The translations under genes and the position numbers were made by a program. From positions 1 to 39,275 of the forward strand of contig NZ_JAMFSB010000045.1 in NCBI RefSeq assembly GCF_026225065.1: 39,275 nt of DNA. Direction: 5' to 3'. The stretch is from Paraburkholderia sp. Its GTDB lineage: Bacteria > Pseudomonadota > Gammaproteobacteria > Burkholderiales > Burkholderiaceae. The first letter of the stretch is position 1. Each line of letters begins with the position of its first letter. Below are positions 1 through 8,549 of this stretch, one piece after another. The notes beneath the pieces were generated by a model that did not search any database, was not told the origin of the DNA, and worked only from the letters and a program-made list of their open reading frames with translations.

Positions 1-426
1 GCCTGCAAACCCGCCAACACCGAGCCTGTGACGGACATCGGGGAAAACCCGCGTAGCCAAACCTGCGTCCGGCAGGATGATCGGCTCGTATGATACCGGC
101 AGGCAGTCGAGCGTCAAGTCGACTAATGGATATACGCGCGCTAAAAACGAACTTCGCAGACGGGTCGGGCAATTCCTCACCAAAGCTTTCAAAAATTTTA
201 CGTTGCGCGAGCTTGTTTAGAGTAATCACACCGGAGCCTTCGTTTTGTGACAAATCCGACATGAAAAACTGTTACTGTTCGTTTTTTCCGGACATAGGTT
301 GGAAGGCAGTCGGGGTTGCCAGCGCCCGCGGGGGCGCTGGCAAGCCGTGGGGACCGCTGGTACGCACCTATGTTTGCTGCGCATGACAGCGGGTCGCTTC
401 GGCGGTCGGCATCGACATCAAACTCC
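1..426. other. region upstream of gspD, no confident gene
   Basis: I see no convincing complete gene here. On the minus strand an open frame reads off the left edge from an ATG at position 38, but it has no clear ribosome-binding site and is too short to identify; it may be the beginning of a neighbouring gene. The right half should carry the promoter and leader of gspD. I could not pick a convincing sigma-70 promoter. The notable element is a perfect hairpin at 316-343, listed separately. Confidence 0.5.
316..343. promoter_or_regulatory. perfect 12-bp hairpin upstream of gspD
   Basis: TTGCCAGCGCCC (316-327) and GGGCGCTGGCAA (332-343) are exact reverse complements around a 4-nt loop. It ends 83 nt before the chosen gspD start. 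There is no T-tract on either strand, so it is not a simple terminator. A very stable leader-RNA structure or an operator for a dimeric regulator are the two reasonable readings. Confidence 0.6.
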
Positions 427-2823
427 ATGAGAAGAAATCGTATGGCATTGCGTCGCGTCGCAACGGCGCTGCTGGTGGCTGGCCTGATCGGTGCGCAGAC
501 CGCACACGCCCAGGTGACACTCAACTTCGTCAACGCCGACATCGATCAGGTGGCCAAGGCGATTGGCGCTGCAACCGGGAAGACGATCATTGTCGACCCG
601 CGCGTCAAGGGTCAGTTAAACCTCATCTCCGAAAATCCGGTGCCCGAGGACCAGGCGCTCAAGACCCTGCAGTCCGCTTTACGGATGCAAGGCTTTGCGC
701 TGGTAGAGGATCACGGCGTGCTGAAGGTCGTGCCGGAAGCCGATGCCAAGCTGCAGGGCGTGCCGACCTACGTCGGCAATAACCCGGTGGCGCGCGGCGA
801 CCAGGTGATCACGCAGGTGTTCCAGCTTAAGAACGAATCGGCCAATAACGTGCTGCCGGTGCTGCGTCCGCTGATCTCGCCGAACAATACGGTGGCGGCC
901 TATCCGTCCAACAACACGATTGTCGTGACGGACTACGCCGACAACGTGCGCCGGATTGCCCAGATCATCGCCGGCATCGACACGGCTGCGGGCACGCAGG
1001 TTTCGGTGGTGCCGTTGAGAAATGCCAACGCGCTCGACATCGCACCGCAACTGACGAAGATGCTCGATCCGGGCGCGATCGGCGCGACCGATGCGACGCT
1101 GAAGGTATCGGTCACCGCCGACGCGCGCACCAACTCGCTGCTGATCCGTGCGTCGAACGGCGCGCGCCTCGCGGCGGCGAAGGAGCTGGCGAAACAGCTC
1201 GATGCGCCGAGCGCCGTGCCCGGTAACATGCACGTGGTGCCGCTGCGCAACGCAGATGCGGCGACGCTCGCGAAGACCTTGCGCGGCATGCTCGGCAAAG
1301 GCGGCGACAGCGGCTCGTCGAGCGGGTCGAACAACGCGAGTTCGTTCAACGCGGGCGGCAGCTCAGGCAGTTCGTACGGCAGCAGTTCGACGGGTACCTC
1401 GGGCACTCCACCGCTGCCGTCAGGCGGACTCGGAGGCGGCTCGGGCTCGTCGCCGCTCGGCGGTGGCGCCAGCTCCGGCGCGGCCGGCGCTTCTGGCGAC
1501 ACGATCGGCACCGACAAGGACAAAAGCAGCGACGACAACCAGCCCGGCGGCATGATCCAGGCTGACACGGCGACCAACTCGCTGATCATCACGGCGCCCG
1601 AAGCGGTCTACCGCAACCTGCGCTCGGTGATCGACCAGCTGGATGCACGGCGCGCGCAGGTCTATATCGAGGCGCTGATCGTCGAACTGAACTCCAACAC
1701 CAATGCCAATCTCGGCATTCAGTGGCAAGTCGCGAACGGTTCGGTGCTGGCCGGCACCAACCTGGCAACCGGCACCGGCAATAGCATTGTCAATCTGACG
1801 GCGGCCGCAGCTGCTAACGCGAGCACGGGCGGTCTCGCTACGGCACTGGGCAGTGGTCTCCAGCAGGGCCTCAACGTTGGCTGGATACACAACATTTTCG
1901 GTGTGCAGGGACTCGGCGCGCTGTTGCAGGCGCTGTCGCAGACCGCCGACGCGAACGTGCTGTCGACGCCTAACCTGATCACGCTCGACAACGAGGAAGC
2001 CAAGATCGTCGTCGGTACCAACGTGCCGATCCAGACGGGTTCGTATTCGAACCTGACGAGCGGCACCTCGAGCGCGGCGTTCAATACGTATGACCGCGTC
2101 GACGTGGGCCTGACGCTGCACGTCAAGCCACAGATCACCGACGGCGGGATTCTCAAGCTGCAGCTCTACACGGAAGACTCGGCGATCGTCACCGGCACGA
2201 CCAACGCGACGACCAACCCGGCGGGCCCGGAGTTCACCAAGCGGTCGATCCAGTCGACGGTGCTGGCCGATAACGGCGAAATCATCGTGCTGGGCGGCCT
2301 GATGCAGGACAACTACCAGGTCAGCAACAGCAAGGTGCCGTTGCTGGGCGACATTCCGTGGATCGGCCAGCTGTTCCGTTCGGAATCGAAGAGCCGCAAC
2401 AAGACCAACCTGATGGTGTTCCTGCGTCCCGTGATCATCACCGATCACGCTACCGCGCAGGCCGTGACGGAGAACCGTTACGACTACATCCAGGGCGTGC
2501 AGGGCGCGTACAAGTCGGATAACAACCTGATCAAGGACAAGGACGATCCAGTGGTTCCGCCGATGCCGATCGGCCCGGCCGAGGGCGGCGCGCCCGCGAT
2601 GAACCTGTTCAATCTTGACGAGATGCGCCGTCAGCAGATGGCGCCGCCGGCTCCCGCTTCCCGGGCGCCGGTGTCGAATGGCGGTGCGGTTCCGAATGGT
2701 GGCGCGGTCCAGAGTGGCGGTACCGTCCAGAACGGCGGTGCGGTCCCGAATGGTGCTGCTGTTCAGACCAATCCCGTGCCGACCAGCTCGCCCGTTACCA
2801 CGGCGCCGGGAGCGCAGCCGTGA
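427..2823 (+). CDS. gspD: GspD, type II secretion outer-membrane secretin
   Basis: Forms the multimeric outer-membrane channel through which folded exoproteins leave the periplasm. From the ATG at 427 the protein is 798 aa and begins with a basic, hydrophobic signal peptide ending THA-QA near residue 28. N0-N3 domains fill roughly residues 30-400, and the secretin domain about 410-690, with VPIQTGSY, VDVGLTLHVKPQITDGG and VPLLGDIPWIGQLF as family signatures. Two low-complexity stretches stand out: a Ser/Gly linker of about 65 residues (around 293-360) inside the N3 region, and an Asn-Gly-Gly repeat tail near the C-terminus. An in-frame ATG at 442 after AGAAG is an alternative start; upstream in-frame codons at 316 and 370 would put extra residues before the signal peptide. 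The stop overlaps gspE. Identity is certain, the start less so. Confidence 0.97.
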   Translation: MRRNRMALRRVATALLVAGLIGAQTAHAQVTLNFVNADIDQVAKAIGAATGKTIIVDPRVKGQLNLISENPVPEDQALKTLQSALRMQGFALVEDHGVLKVVPEADAKLQGVPTYVGNNPVARGDQVITQVFQLKNESANNVLPVLRPLISPNNTVAAYPSNNTIVVTDYADNVRRIAQIIAGIDTAAGTQVSVVPLRNANALDIAPQLTKMLDPGAIGATDATLKVSVTADARTNSLLIRASNGARLAAAKELAKQLDAPSAVPGNMHVVPLRNADAATLAKTLRGMLGKGGDSGSSSGSNNASSFNAGGSSGSSYGSSSTGTSGTPPLPSGGLGGGSGSSPLGGGASSGAAGASGDTIGTDKDKSSDDNQPGGMIQADTATNSLIITAPEAVYRNLRSVIDQLDARRAQVYIEALIVELNSNTNANLGIQWQVANGSVLAGTNLATGTGNSIVNLTAAAAANASTGGLATALGSGLQQGLNVGWIHNIFGVQGLGALLQALSQTADANVLSTPNLITLDNEEAKIVVGTNVPIQTGSYSNLTSGTSSAAFNTYDRVDVGLTLHVKPQITDGGILKLQLYTEDSAIVTGTTNATTNPAGPEFTKRSIQSTVLADNGEIIVLGGLMQDNYQVSNSKVPLLGDIPWIGQLFRSESKSRNKTNLMVFLRPVIITDHATAQAVTENRYDYIQGVQGAYKSDNNLIKDKDDPVVPPMPIGPAEGGAPAMNLFNLDEMRRQQMAPPAPASRAPVSNGGAVPNGGAVQSGGTVQNGGAVPNGAAVQTNPVPTSSPVTTAPGAQP

Positions 2824-4373
2824 GCACGCCGTCCACACCGTCGTCTGGTTCTGCGTCGTCAGCAGCGACCCGGGCCGGTGCCACGACGACGCCAGCGTTC
2901 GCGGCGGTGTCTGCCGAGCGCGGCGCGTCATCGGCAGTCGCCGCACGGCTCGTGCCCTATGGCTTCGCCCGCAGCGGCCAGATTCTGGTCGCGCATCAGC
3001 ACGCCGACAGCCTCGAAGTCTGGATCAGCGAACGCACGAGCGACGCTGCGCTCGCCGAAGTCGGGCGCAATTTCGGCGCTCTCACGGTAGTGCGCTTGCC
3101 CGCTGAGGAACTCGCTCAGGCAATCAACCAGGCCTACGCACGCCACGATGGCAGTGCCGCGCAGGTGGTGGGCGAAGTGGAAGGTGAAGTCGATCTGTCG
3201 CGTCTGATGCAGGAGATCCCGGAGGTCGAGGATCTGCTCGAATCGGAAGACGACGCGCCAATCATCCGCATGATCAACGCCCTCCTCACTCAGGCGGCGC
3301 GCGAACAGGCTTCGGATATTCACATCGAGCCGTTCGAGAATGCCTCGGTGGTGCGCTTTCGCGTCGACGGTACGCTGCGCGATGTCGTGCGGCCGAAGAA
3401 GGCGCTGCACGGCGCGCTGATCTCGCGGATCAAGATCATGGCGCAGCTCGACATTGCTGAAAAACGCTTGCCGCAGGATGGCCGGATCACGTTACGCGTG
3501 GGGGGCCGGCCGGTCGACGTGCGGGTCTCGACGTTACCGACCGGGCACGGTGAGCGCGCGGTGTTGCGTCTGCTCGAGAAAGACGCGTCGCGCCTGAATC
3601 TGGAAGCGCTCGGCATGGGCGCGGACACGTTGGTGAAATTCGACAAGCTGATCGGCCGCCCGCACGGCATCGTGCTGGTAACCGGGCCGACCGGCTCGGG
3701 CAAGACGACGACGCTCTACGCGTCGATGTCGCGGCTCGAGACGGCGACGGCCAACATCATGACCGTCGAAGACCCGATCGAATACGACCTCTCGGGCATT
3801 GGCCAGACCCAGGTCAACGAACGGATCGGCATGACCTTCGCGCGGGCGCTGCGCTCGATTCTGCGGCAGGATCCGGACATCATCATGATTGGTGAAATCC
3901 GCGACCTCGAAACCGCGCAGATCGCCGTGCAGGCATCGCTCACTGGCCACCTTGTGCTGGCGACGCTGCACACCAACGATGCGGCCTCCGCCGTAACGCG
4001 TTTGACCGACATGGGCGTCGAACCTTACCTGCTGGCTTCGTCGCTGCTCGGCGTGCTGGCGCAGCGCCTCGTGCGCAGGCTCTGTCAGGTGTGCCGCGAA
4101 GAGCGCCCCGATGCGGACGGGCGCATGCAGTGGCATCCCGTGGGTTGTGAGAAGTGTGGCCACTCCGGTTACGCAGGACGGCGCGGCGTGTATGAGTTGC
4201 TGCTGATCGACGACACGATCCGTACGCTGGTCCACCGCAATGCTGCCGACTCGGAGATCCTCGCGGCCGGTCGTTCGCAAGGCATGCGCACGCTGCGCGA
4301 AGATTCCGACCGCTGGCTCGCTTCGGGCCTGACCTCGCTCGAAGAAGTGATCCGCGTGACGGGCGGAGCATAA
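2820..4373 (+). CDS. gspE: GspE, type II secretion ATPase
   Basis: Cytoplasmic hexameric ATPase that powers pseudopilus assembly. At 517 aa it is the usual length. Visible parts: an N-terminal GspL-binding region, Walker A GPTGSGKTTT near residue 288, the aspartate box around residue 315 (VEDPIEY), Walker B IIMIGEIRD near 353, and a four-cysteine zinc motif CQVC...CEKC near 422-446. The N-terminal ~35 residues are Ser/Ala/Thr rich. The GTG start at 2820 overlaps the gspD stop (GTGA), implying translational coupling. gspF follows after four bases, so D-E-F form one operon. Confidence 0.97.
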   Translation: MSTPSTPSSGSASSAATRAGATTTPAFAAVSAERGASSAVAARLVPYGFARSGQILVAHQHADSLEVWISERTSDAALAEVGRNFGALTVVRLPAEELAQAINQAYARHDGSAAQVVGEVEGEVDLSRLMQEIPEVEDLLESEDDAPIIRMINALLTQAAREQASDIHIEPFENASVVRFRVDGTLRDVVRPKKALHGALISRIKIMAQLDIAEKRLPQDGRITLRVGGRPVDVRVSTLPTGHGERAVLRLLEKDASRLNLEALGMGADTLVKFDKLIGRPHGIVLVTGPTGSGKTTTLYASMSRLETATANIMTVEDPIEYDLSGIGQTQVNERIGMTFARALRSILRQDPDIIMIGEIRDLETAQIAVQASLTGHLVLATLHTNDAASAVTRLTDMGVEPYLLASSLLGVLAQRLVRRLCQVCREERPDADGRMQWHPVGCEKCGHSGYAGRRGVYELLLIDDTIRTLVHRNAADSEILAAGRSQGMRTLREDSDRWLASGLTSLEEVIRVTGGA

Positions 4374-4377
4374 CCCC

Positions 4378-5595
4378 ATGCCGGCATTTCGTTTCGAAGC
4401 GATCGATGCGACGGGCAAAGCGCAGAAAGGCGTACTCGACGCCGACAGTGCGCGCGGCGCCCGCACGCATCTGCGTGGCCAGGGGCTCACGCCGCTGATC
4501 GTCGAGCCGGCCTCGAGCCGCACGCGCGGCGAGCGCAATCAGCGGCTCTCGTTGGGGCGGCGTCTGTCGCAACGCGAGCAGGCTATTCTCACGCGCCAAC
4601 TGGCCAGTCTGCTGATCGCCGGCTTACCGCTCGACGAAGCGCTCGGCGTGCTGACCGAACAGTCGGAGCGCGACTACATCCGTGAACTGATGGCGTCGAT
4701 ACGCGCTGAAGTGCTCGGCGGTCATTCGCTCGCCAATGCGTTGCAGCAGCATCCGAAAGATTTTCCGGAGATCTACCGGGCACTGGTGGCCGCCGGCGAA
4801 CATACCGGCAAGCTGGGTCTCGTGCTGTCGCGTCTCGCCGACTATATCGAGCAGCGCAACGCGCTCAAACAGAAGATCGTGCTGGCCTTCACGTATCCGA
4901 CCGTCGTCACGATCATTGCTTTCGGCATCGTCACGTTCCTGTTGAGCTACGTCGTGCCGCAGGTCGTCAACGTGTTTGCGAGCACCAAGCAGCAGTTGCC
5001 GGTGCTGACGATCATGATGATGGCGTTGTCGGGCTTTGTGCGGAAATGGTGGTGGGCGGTGCTGATCGCGGTCGTGCTGGTGGCGTATCTCGTGCGGTCG
5101 ATTCTGGCGCAACCCGGCCCGCGTCTCGCCTTCGACCGCTGGCTGCTGACCGCCCCGCTGCTCGGCAAGCTGGTACGCGGCTATAACACCGTACGCTTTG
5201 CCAGCACGCTCGGCATTCTGACGGCAGCGGGCGTGCCGATTCTGCGCGCGCTGCAGGCGGCGAGCGAAACGCTCAGCAACCGCGCCATGCGCGACAACAT
5301 CGACGACGCGATTGTGCGCGTGCGTGAAGGCACGTCGCTGTCACGCGCGTTGGGCAATACCAAGACGTTTCCGCCGGTGCTGGTGCACCTGATCCGTTCA
5401 GGCGAAGCGACCGGCGACGTGACGACGATGCTCGATCGCGCGGCCGAAGGCGAAGCCAACGAACTCGAGCGGCGCACGATGTTCCTGACGAGCCTGCTCG
5501 AGCCGTTGCTGATTCTGGCGATGGGGGGTGTAGTGCTGGTGATCGTGCTGGCGGTGATGCTGCCGATCATCGAGTTGAACAACCTGGTGCAATGA
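4378..5595 (+). CDS. gspF: GspF, type II secretion inner-membrane platform protein
   Basis: Polytopic inner-membrane protein at the base of the type II secretion system that contacts GspE and GspL. The 405 aa length is normal for the family. It carries the two T2SSF repeats (about residues 70-195 and 275-395) and three membrane spans, near residues 170-190, 220-240 and 375-400. The family sequence LIRSGEATGDV is visible in the second repeat. The ATG lies four bases after the gspE stop. It is the last gene of the D-E-F unit; the next gene, gspC, runs the other way. Confidence 0.97.
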   Translation: MPAFRFEAIDATGKAQKGVLDADSARGARTHLRGQGLTPLIVEPASSRTRGERNQRLSLGRRLSQREQAILTRQLASLLIAGLPLDEALGVLTEQSERDYIRELMASIRAEVLGGHSLANALQQHPKDFPEIYRALVAAGEHTGKLGLVLSRLADYIEQRNALKQKIVLAFTYPTVVTIIAFGIVTFLLSYVVPQVVNVFASTKQQLPVLTIMMMALSGFVRKWWWAVLIAVVLVAYLVRSILAQPGPRLAFDRWLLTAPLLGKLVRGYNTVRFASTLGILTAAGVPILRALQAASETLSNRAMRDNIDDAIVRVREGTSLSRALGNTKTFPPVLVHLIRSGEATGDVTTMLDRAAEGEANELERRTMFLTSLLEPLLILAMGGVVLVIVLAVMLPIIELNNLVQ

Positions 5596-5663
5596 AGCGT
5601 TCAGGCGCGCGGCCACGAAGGGCGCGCGCTCGATCGCGGCGAAGCGGCTGGCGGCAGGTTTGC

Positions 5664-6086
5664 CTAACGCACGTAAATGGTGGGGCCGGCGGGATTGGCG
5701 GGCAGGAACACTTCGGAGCGGACACCGTTGCGGTCGATGATGATCGAACGGGGGCGCACTTCGTAGAGCTTGGCGCCTTGCATGATGGCGCTGCCGAGCG
5801 ACACGGCTCGCGGCGGTTCGCCACCTGCGCTGAGGATGGCGGCGGCGCCTTCCTGGAGCGAGAGGATGCCGAACAGACGCACGTCCTGGTTGGCGCTGCG
5901 CTGAAGCTGGCCGCCGAACAGCGTGGCCGCCTGGTCGACCGAGACCGGCGCGTTCACGGCGGCAGCCGGCAACGGGCCGCCTCGCAGCGCGGCGAGCGTG
6001 ACGACCCAGTAAGTGAGCGTCGCGCAGAACACCGCGAACAGTGCGAGCGACAGAAGGCGGATTTGGATGGCGTTCATGCGCATCAT
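5664..6086 (-). CDS. gspC: GspC-like type II secretion protein (short, reversed)
   Basis: GspC links the inner-membrane platform to the GspD secretin. The protein is about 140 aa from the ATG at 6086 (6077 is an alternative). It shows a short cytoplasmic N-terminus, one membrane span (about residues 8-28), then a homology-region-like periplasmic domain with LFGGQ and VRLFGILS, ending in a beta-rich segment (SIIIDRNGVRSEVFLP). It is much shorter than the ~270-300 aa enterobacterial GspC and has no C-terminal PDZ or coiled-coil domain. It is transcribed opposite to every other gsp gene, between gspF and gspG, and so needs its own promoter. Position and topology make the assignment good; direct sequence similarity is modest. 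Confidence 0.85.
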   Translation of the reverse strand: MMRMNAIQIRLLSLALFAVFCATLTYWVVTLAALRGGPLPAAAVNAPVSVDQAATLFGGQLQRSANQDVRLFGILSLQEGAAAILSAGGEPPRAVSLGSAIMQGAKLYEVRPRSIIIDRNGVRSEVFLPANPAGPTIYVR

Positions 6087-6230
6087 TGTACGGACTATTG
6101 TGAAATTTGCGTGGGGGGAACGTGCCCTAACCTGGCGCCTCGCGCCAGGTTCCGGCGTTTTCTCGCAACCCTTCAACTGCATGACATTAAAATGACAGAA
6201 CGGGAGTGTTAAATCGCACGCTGATCCTGG

Positions 6231-6246
6231 TTGGCACGACACTCGC
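6231..6246 (+). promoter_or_regulatory. candidate sigma-54 (-24/-12) promoter for gspG
   Basis: TTGGCACGACACTCGC matches the sigma-54 consensus: TGGCACG is perfect, the GG (6233-6234) and GC (6245-6246) are exactly 10 nt apart, and only the -12 TTGC is imperfect (TCGC). Transcription would start near 6258, giving a ~26-nt leader with the ribosome-binding site AGAGGTAG. It lies just before gspG and after the reversed gspC, where the second half of the cluster needs a promoter. Confidence 0.6.
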
Positions 6247-6283
6247 CCGACACGAAAATCTTCCTGAAAAGAGGTAGCAAGCT

Positions 6284-6748
6284 ATGCAAATGTGGACCAC
6301 TCGCCGCACCGAAATCGCGGGTCTGCGCAACCGTCGTCAGCGCGGTTTCACGCTGATCGAAATCATGGTGGTGATCGCGATTCTCGGCATCCTGGCCGCG
6401 CTGATCGTCCCGAAGATCATGAGCCGGCCGGATGAAGCGCGGCGCGTCGCTGCGAAGCAGGACATCGGCACGATCATGCAGGCGTTGAAGCTGTACCGTC
6501 TCGACAATGGCCGTTATCCGACTCAGGACCAGGGGCTGCGCGCATTGGTCGAAAAGCCCTCGACCGATCCGGTCCCGAACAACTGGAAGGACGGTGGTTA
6601 CCTCGAGCGTTTGCCGAACGATCCGTGGGGCAATGGGTATCAATATCTGAACCCGGGCGTGCACGGTGAAATCGACGTGTTCAGTTACGGCGCCGACGGC
6701 AAACCGGGTGGCGAAGGCAACGACGCCGACATAGGCTCGTGGGAATGA
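6284..6748 (+). CDS. gspG: GspG, major pseudopilin
   Basis: Main subunit of the type II secretion pseudopilus. At 154 aa it has a 21-residue basic leader, the prepilin peptidase site RG-FTLIE (cleavage before Phe22, Glu at mature position 5), a hydrophobic alpha-1 helix, and the C-terminal calcium-binding region typical of GspG ([22 protein letters not shown]). The start follows AGAGGTAG with good spacing. It heads the gspG-N run. The prepilin peptidase (GspO/PilD) needed to process it is not in this window. Confidence 0.97.
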   Translation: MQMWTTRRTEIAGLRNRRQRGFTLIEIMVVIAILGILAALIVPKIMSRPDEARRVAAKQDIGTIMQALKLYRLDNGRYPTQDQGLRALVEKPSTDPVPNNWKDGGYLERLPNDPWGNGYQYLNPGVHGEIDVFSYGADGKPGGEGNDADIGSWE

Positions 6749-6752
6749 CCGG

Positions 6753-7367
6753 TTGAGTTTATTGCGCGCACTCTCGCTTATCGTCGGCACCATGTCTCTG
6801 TCCGCTTGCAAGTCTCGTGTTGCCCCGGCGCATCTGGCGAGGGTGCCATACGTGGCGCCTGGCGACACACGCCGGCAAAGCGTCGCGGTCACGCCGGGCG
6901 GACGTCGGCGCGTGAACCGGCAGATGGGCTTTACGTTGCTGGAGATGCTGGTGGTGCTGTTGATTGCCGGGCTGCTAGTGTCGCTGACATCGCTCGCGGT
7001 GACGCGCAATCCGCGTACGGATCTGAATGAAGAAGCTCAACGCCTGGCGTTGCTGTTCGAATCGGCTGGCGACGAAGCACAGGTGCGGGCCCGGCCGATT
7101 GCGTGGCAGCCGTTCGATGGCGGTTTCCGGTTCGATATGCACACCGACGACGGCTGGCGTCCCTTGCGCGACGATCTGCTTGGCGCGCGTCGCTGGGAAG
7201 GCGGCGTGACGAGCGTGTCGATCGATTATCCAGGTTCGGACGTGCACCCGTCGCGGCTGGTGTTCGGCACGGAGAGCATCGACGCGCCGGTGCAGATCAC
7301 GCTGTTTTCCGCTGTCGGTCAGGCGCGGATCGTGGGAACGGGCAATGGCCGCTATGAGGTGCGTTGA
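6753..7367 (+). CDS. gspH: GspH, minor pseudopilin
   Basis: Minor pseudopilin of the type II secretion pseudopilus. The prepilin site MG-FTLLEMLVVLLI is clear and is followed by a hydrophobic helix and a beta-rich C-terminal domain. The start is uncertain. The TTG at 6753, four bases after gspG, gives 204 aa but a ~58-residue leader, which is long for the family. ATG at 6792, or GTG at 6912 giving a leader of only six residues, are possible; 6912 gives the most typical protein (151 aa). The mature protein is the same in all cases. The stop is followed at once by gspI. Confidence 0.88.
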   Translation: MSLLRALSLIVGTMSLSACKSRVAPAHLARVPYVAPGDTRRQSVAVTPGGRRRVNRQMGFTLLEMLVVLLIAGLLVSLTSLAVTRNPRTDLNEEAQRLALLFESAGDEAQVRARPIAWQPFDGGFRFDMHTDDGWRPLRDDLLGARRWEGGVTSVSIDYPGSDVHPSRLVFGTESIDAPVQITLFSAVGQARIVGTGNGRYEVR

Positions 7368-7368
7368 G

Positions 7369-7788
7369 ATGAGCGGCCAGATGAGGGATGCCGGGCGTGC
7401 ACCGATACATCGGAAGTCACAGGGCGGCTTTACGATGATTGAAGTACTGGTGGCGCTGGCGATTATCGCGGTGGCTCTCGCTGCCTCGATGCGCGCGGTG
7501 GGCAATCTGGCGAACAGCGAGGTGGAGTTGCATCAGCGGTTGCTGGCGGGCTGGAGTGCGGACAACATGCTGGCGCAGTTGAAGCTTGCGCATAGCTGGC
7601 CGGATGTGGGGTCGAGCAGTTACGACTGTTCGCAGGGGAATTTGCAGCTGCTTTGTACGGAACGCGTGACGGCGACGCCGAATCCGGTGTTTCGCCGAGT
7701 GGAGGTGCTGGTAACGACACCGGGCCGCGCCGGCAATCTTGCCCAGATGGTGACGGTGGTGGCGAATGAAACGAACCGTTCGCTCTGA
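7369..7788 (+). CDS. gspI: GspI, minor pseudopilin
   Basis: Minor pseudopilin, part of the tip complex with GspJ and GspK. The 139 aa protein has the prepilin cleavage motif GG-FTMIEVLVAL and the N-terminal helix, then the GspI-type sequence VGNLANSEVELHQRLLAGWSADNML. The ATG at 7369 is one base after the gspH stop and is preceded by GAGGTG; upstream ATGs at 7345 and 7354 would overlap gspH and lack this site. The 3' end overlaps gspJ by 23 bases. Confidence 0.94.
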   Translation: MSGQMRDAGRAPIHRKSQGGFTMIEVLVALAIIAVALAASMRAVGNLANSEVELHQRLLAGWSADNMLAQLKLAHSWPDVGSSSYDCSQGNLQLLCTERVTATPNPVFRRVEVLVTTPGRAGNLAQMVTVVANETNRSL

Positions 7789-8443
7789 GCGCCGCGGCCG
7801 CCGGCCGGCGCGTGGCTTTACGCTGATCGAGTTGCTGGTCGCGATTGCGATTCTGGCGGTGATCGCGGTGCTGTCATGGCGTGGACTGGATCAGATCATC
7901 CGCGGACGGCAGACGATCACGAACGCGATGGAAGACGAGCGCGTGTTCGCGCAGTTGTTCGACCAGATGCGAATTGATGTGCGGCATGCCGCGACGGATG
8001 ACGAGTCGGGGGCTGCCGCGGTGTCGGTGAGTGGGAGCGTGTTGCAGATCGTGCGGGAATTCGACATGCCGGATGCGGCGCCGCGCTTGCAGGTGGTGCG
8101 GTACCGGGTGATCGAGGGTCGGGTGACACGGTATGCATCGCCGCCGCTGGGCACGATGGGGGAGTTGCAAGGGGCTTTGCGAGGTGGAGAGGGAGACGGT
8201 TGGAGTGCAGTGCCATTGATGGGGGGAGTCGGCTCGATCGATGCGCGGTTGTTTGTGCCGAAGGTTGGGTGGACTACGCAGATGAAGGATGTGCAGGCGG
8301 CGATTGCCGAGAACGATAACAATCTCAAGGTTCCCCAGTTGGGGAGTGCACCGCTGCCGCGGTCGGTGATGGGGCTTGAGGTTGTGATTGGGGCGACTTC
8401 GCTGGCGCGGCCGGTTACGCGGGTTTTTCTCGTCGGAGAGTGA
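7766..8443 (+). CDS. gspJ: GspJ, minor pseudopilin
   Basis: Minor pseudopilin of the tip complex. The 225 aa protein has a 17-residue basic leader, cleavage site RG-FTLIELLVAIAIL, and the family sequence VLSWRGLDQIIRGR after the helix. The start lies within gspI, indicating coupled translation. The gene ends at 8443, about 100 bp before the inverted-repeat element that separates it from gspK; the C-terminus looks intact. Confidence 0.95.
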   Translation: MKRTVRSERRGRRPARGFTLIELLVAIAILAVIAVLSWRGLDQIIRGRQTITNAMEDERVFAQLFDQMRIDVRHAATDDESGAAAVSVSGSVLQIVREFDMPDAAPRLQVVRYRVIEGRVTRYASPPLGTMGELQGALRGGEGDGWSAVPLMGGVGSIDARLFVPKVGWTTQMKDVQAAIAENDNNLKVPQLGSAPLPRSVMGLEVVIGATSLARPVTRVFLVGE

Positions 8444-8549
8444 TGAAGTGGTTTTTGGTTTGCTACTGCCGGGGGTCTTTTTTTCTGCTGCGCAGGCTGG
8501 GGGGGTGTTTGCTCTCTGTTTTGGTTTTGTTTGTTTTGGGTTTTCCTTT

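Noticed and set aside
1420..2946. Long minus-strand open frame opposite gspD
   Set aside because: Shadow frame with biased composition; GspD is certain on the other strand.
5592..6212. Plus-strand open frame between gspF and gspG
   Set aside because: It is opposite the GspC-like gene, which has a membrane span and family-like sequence; the plus frame has none.
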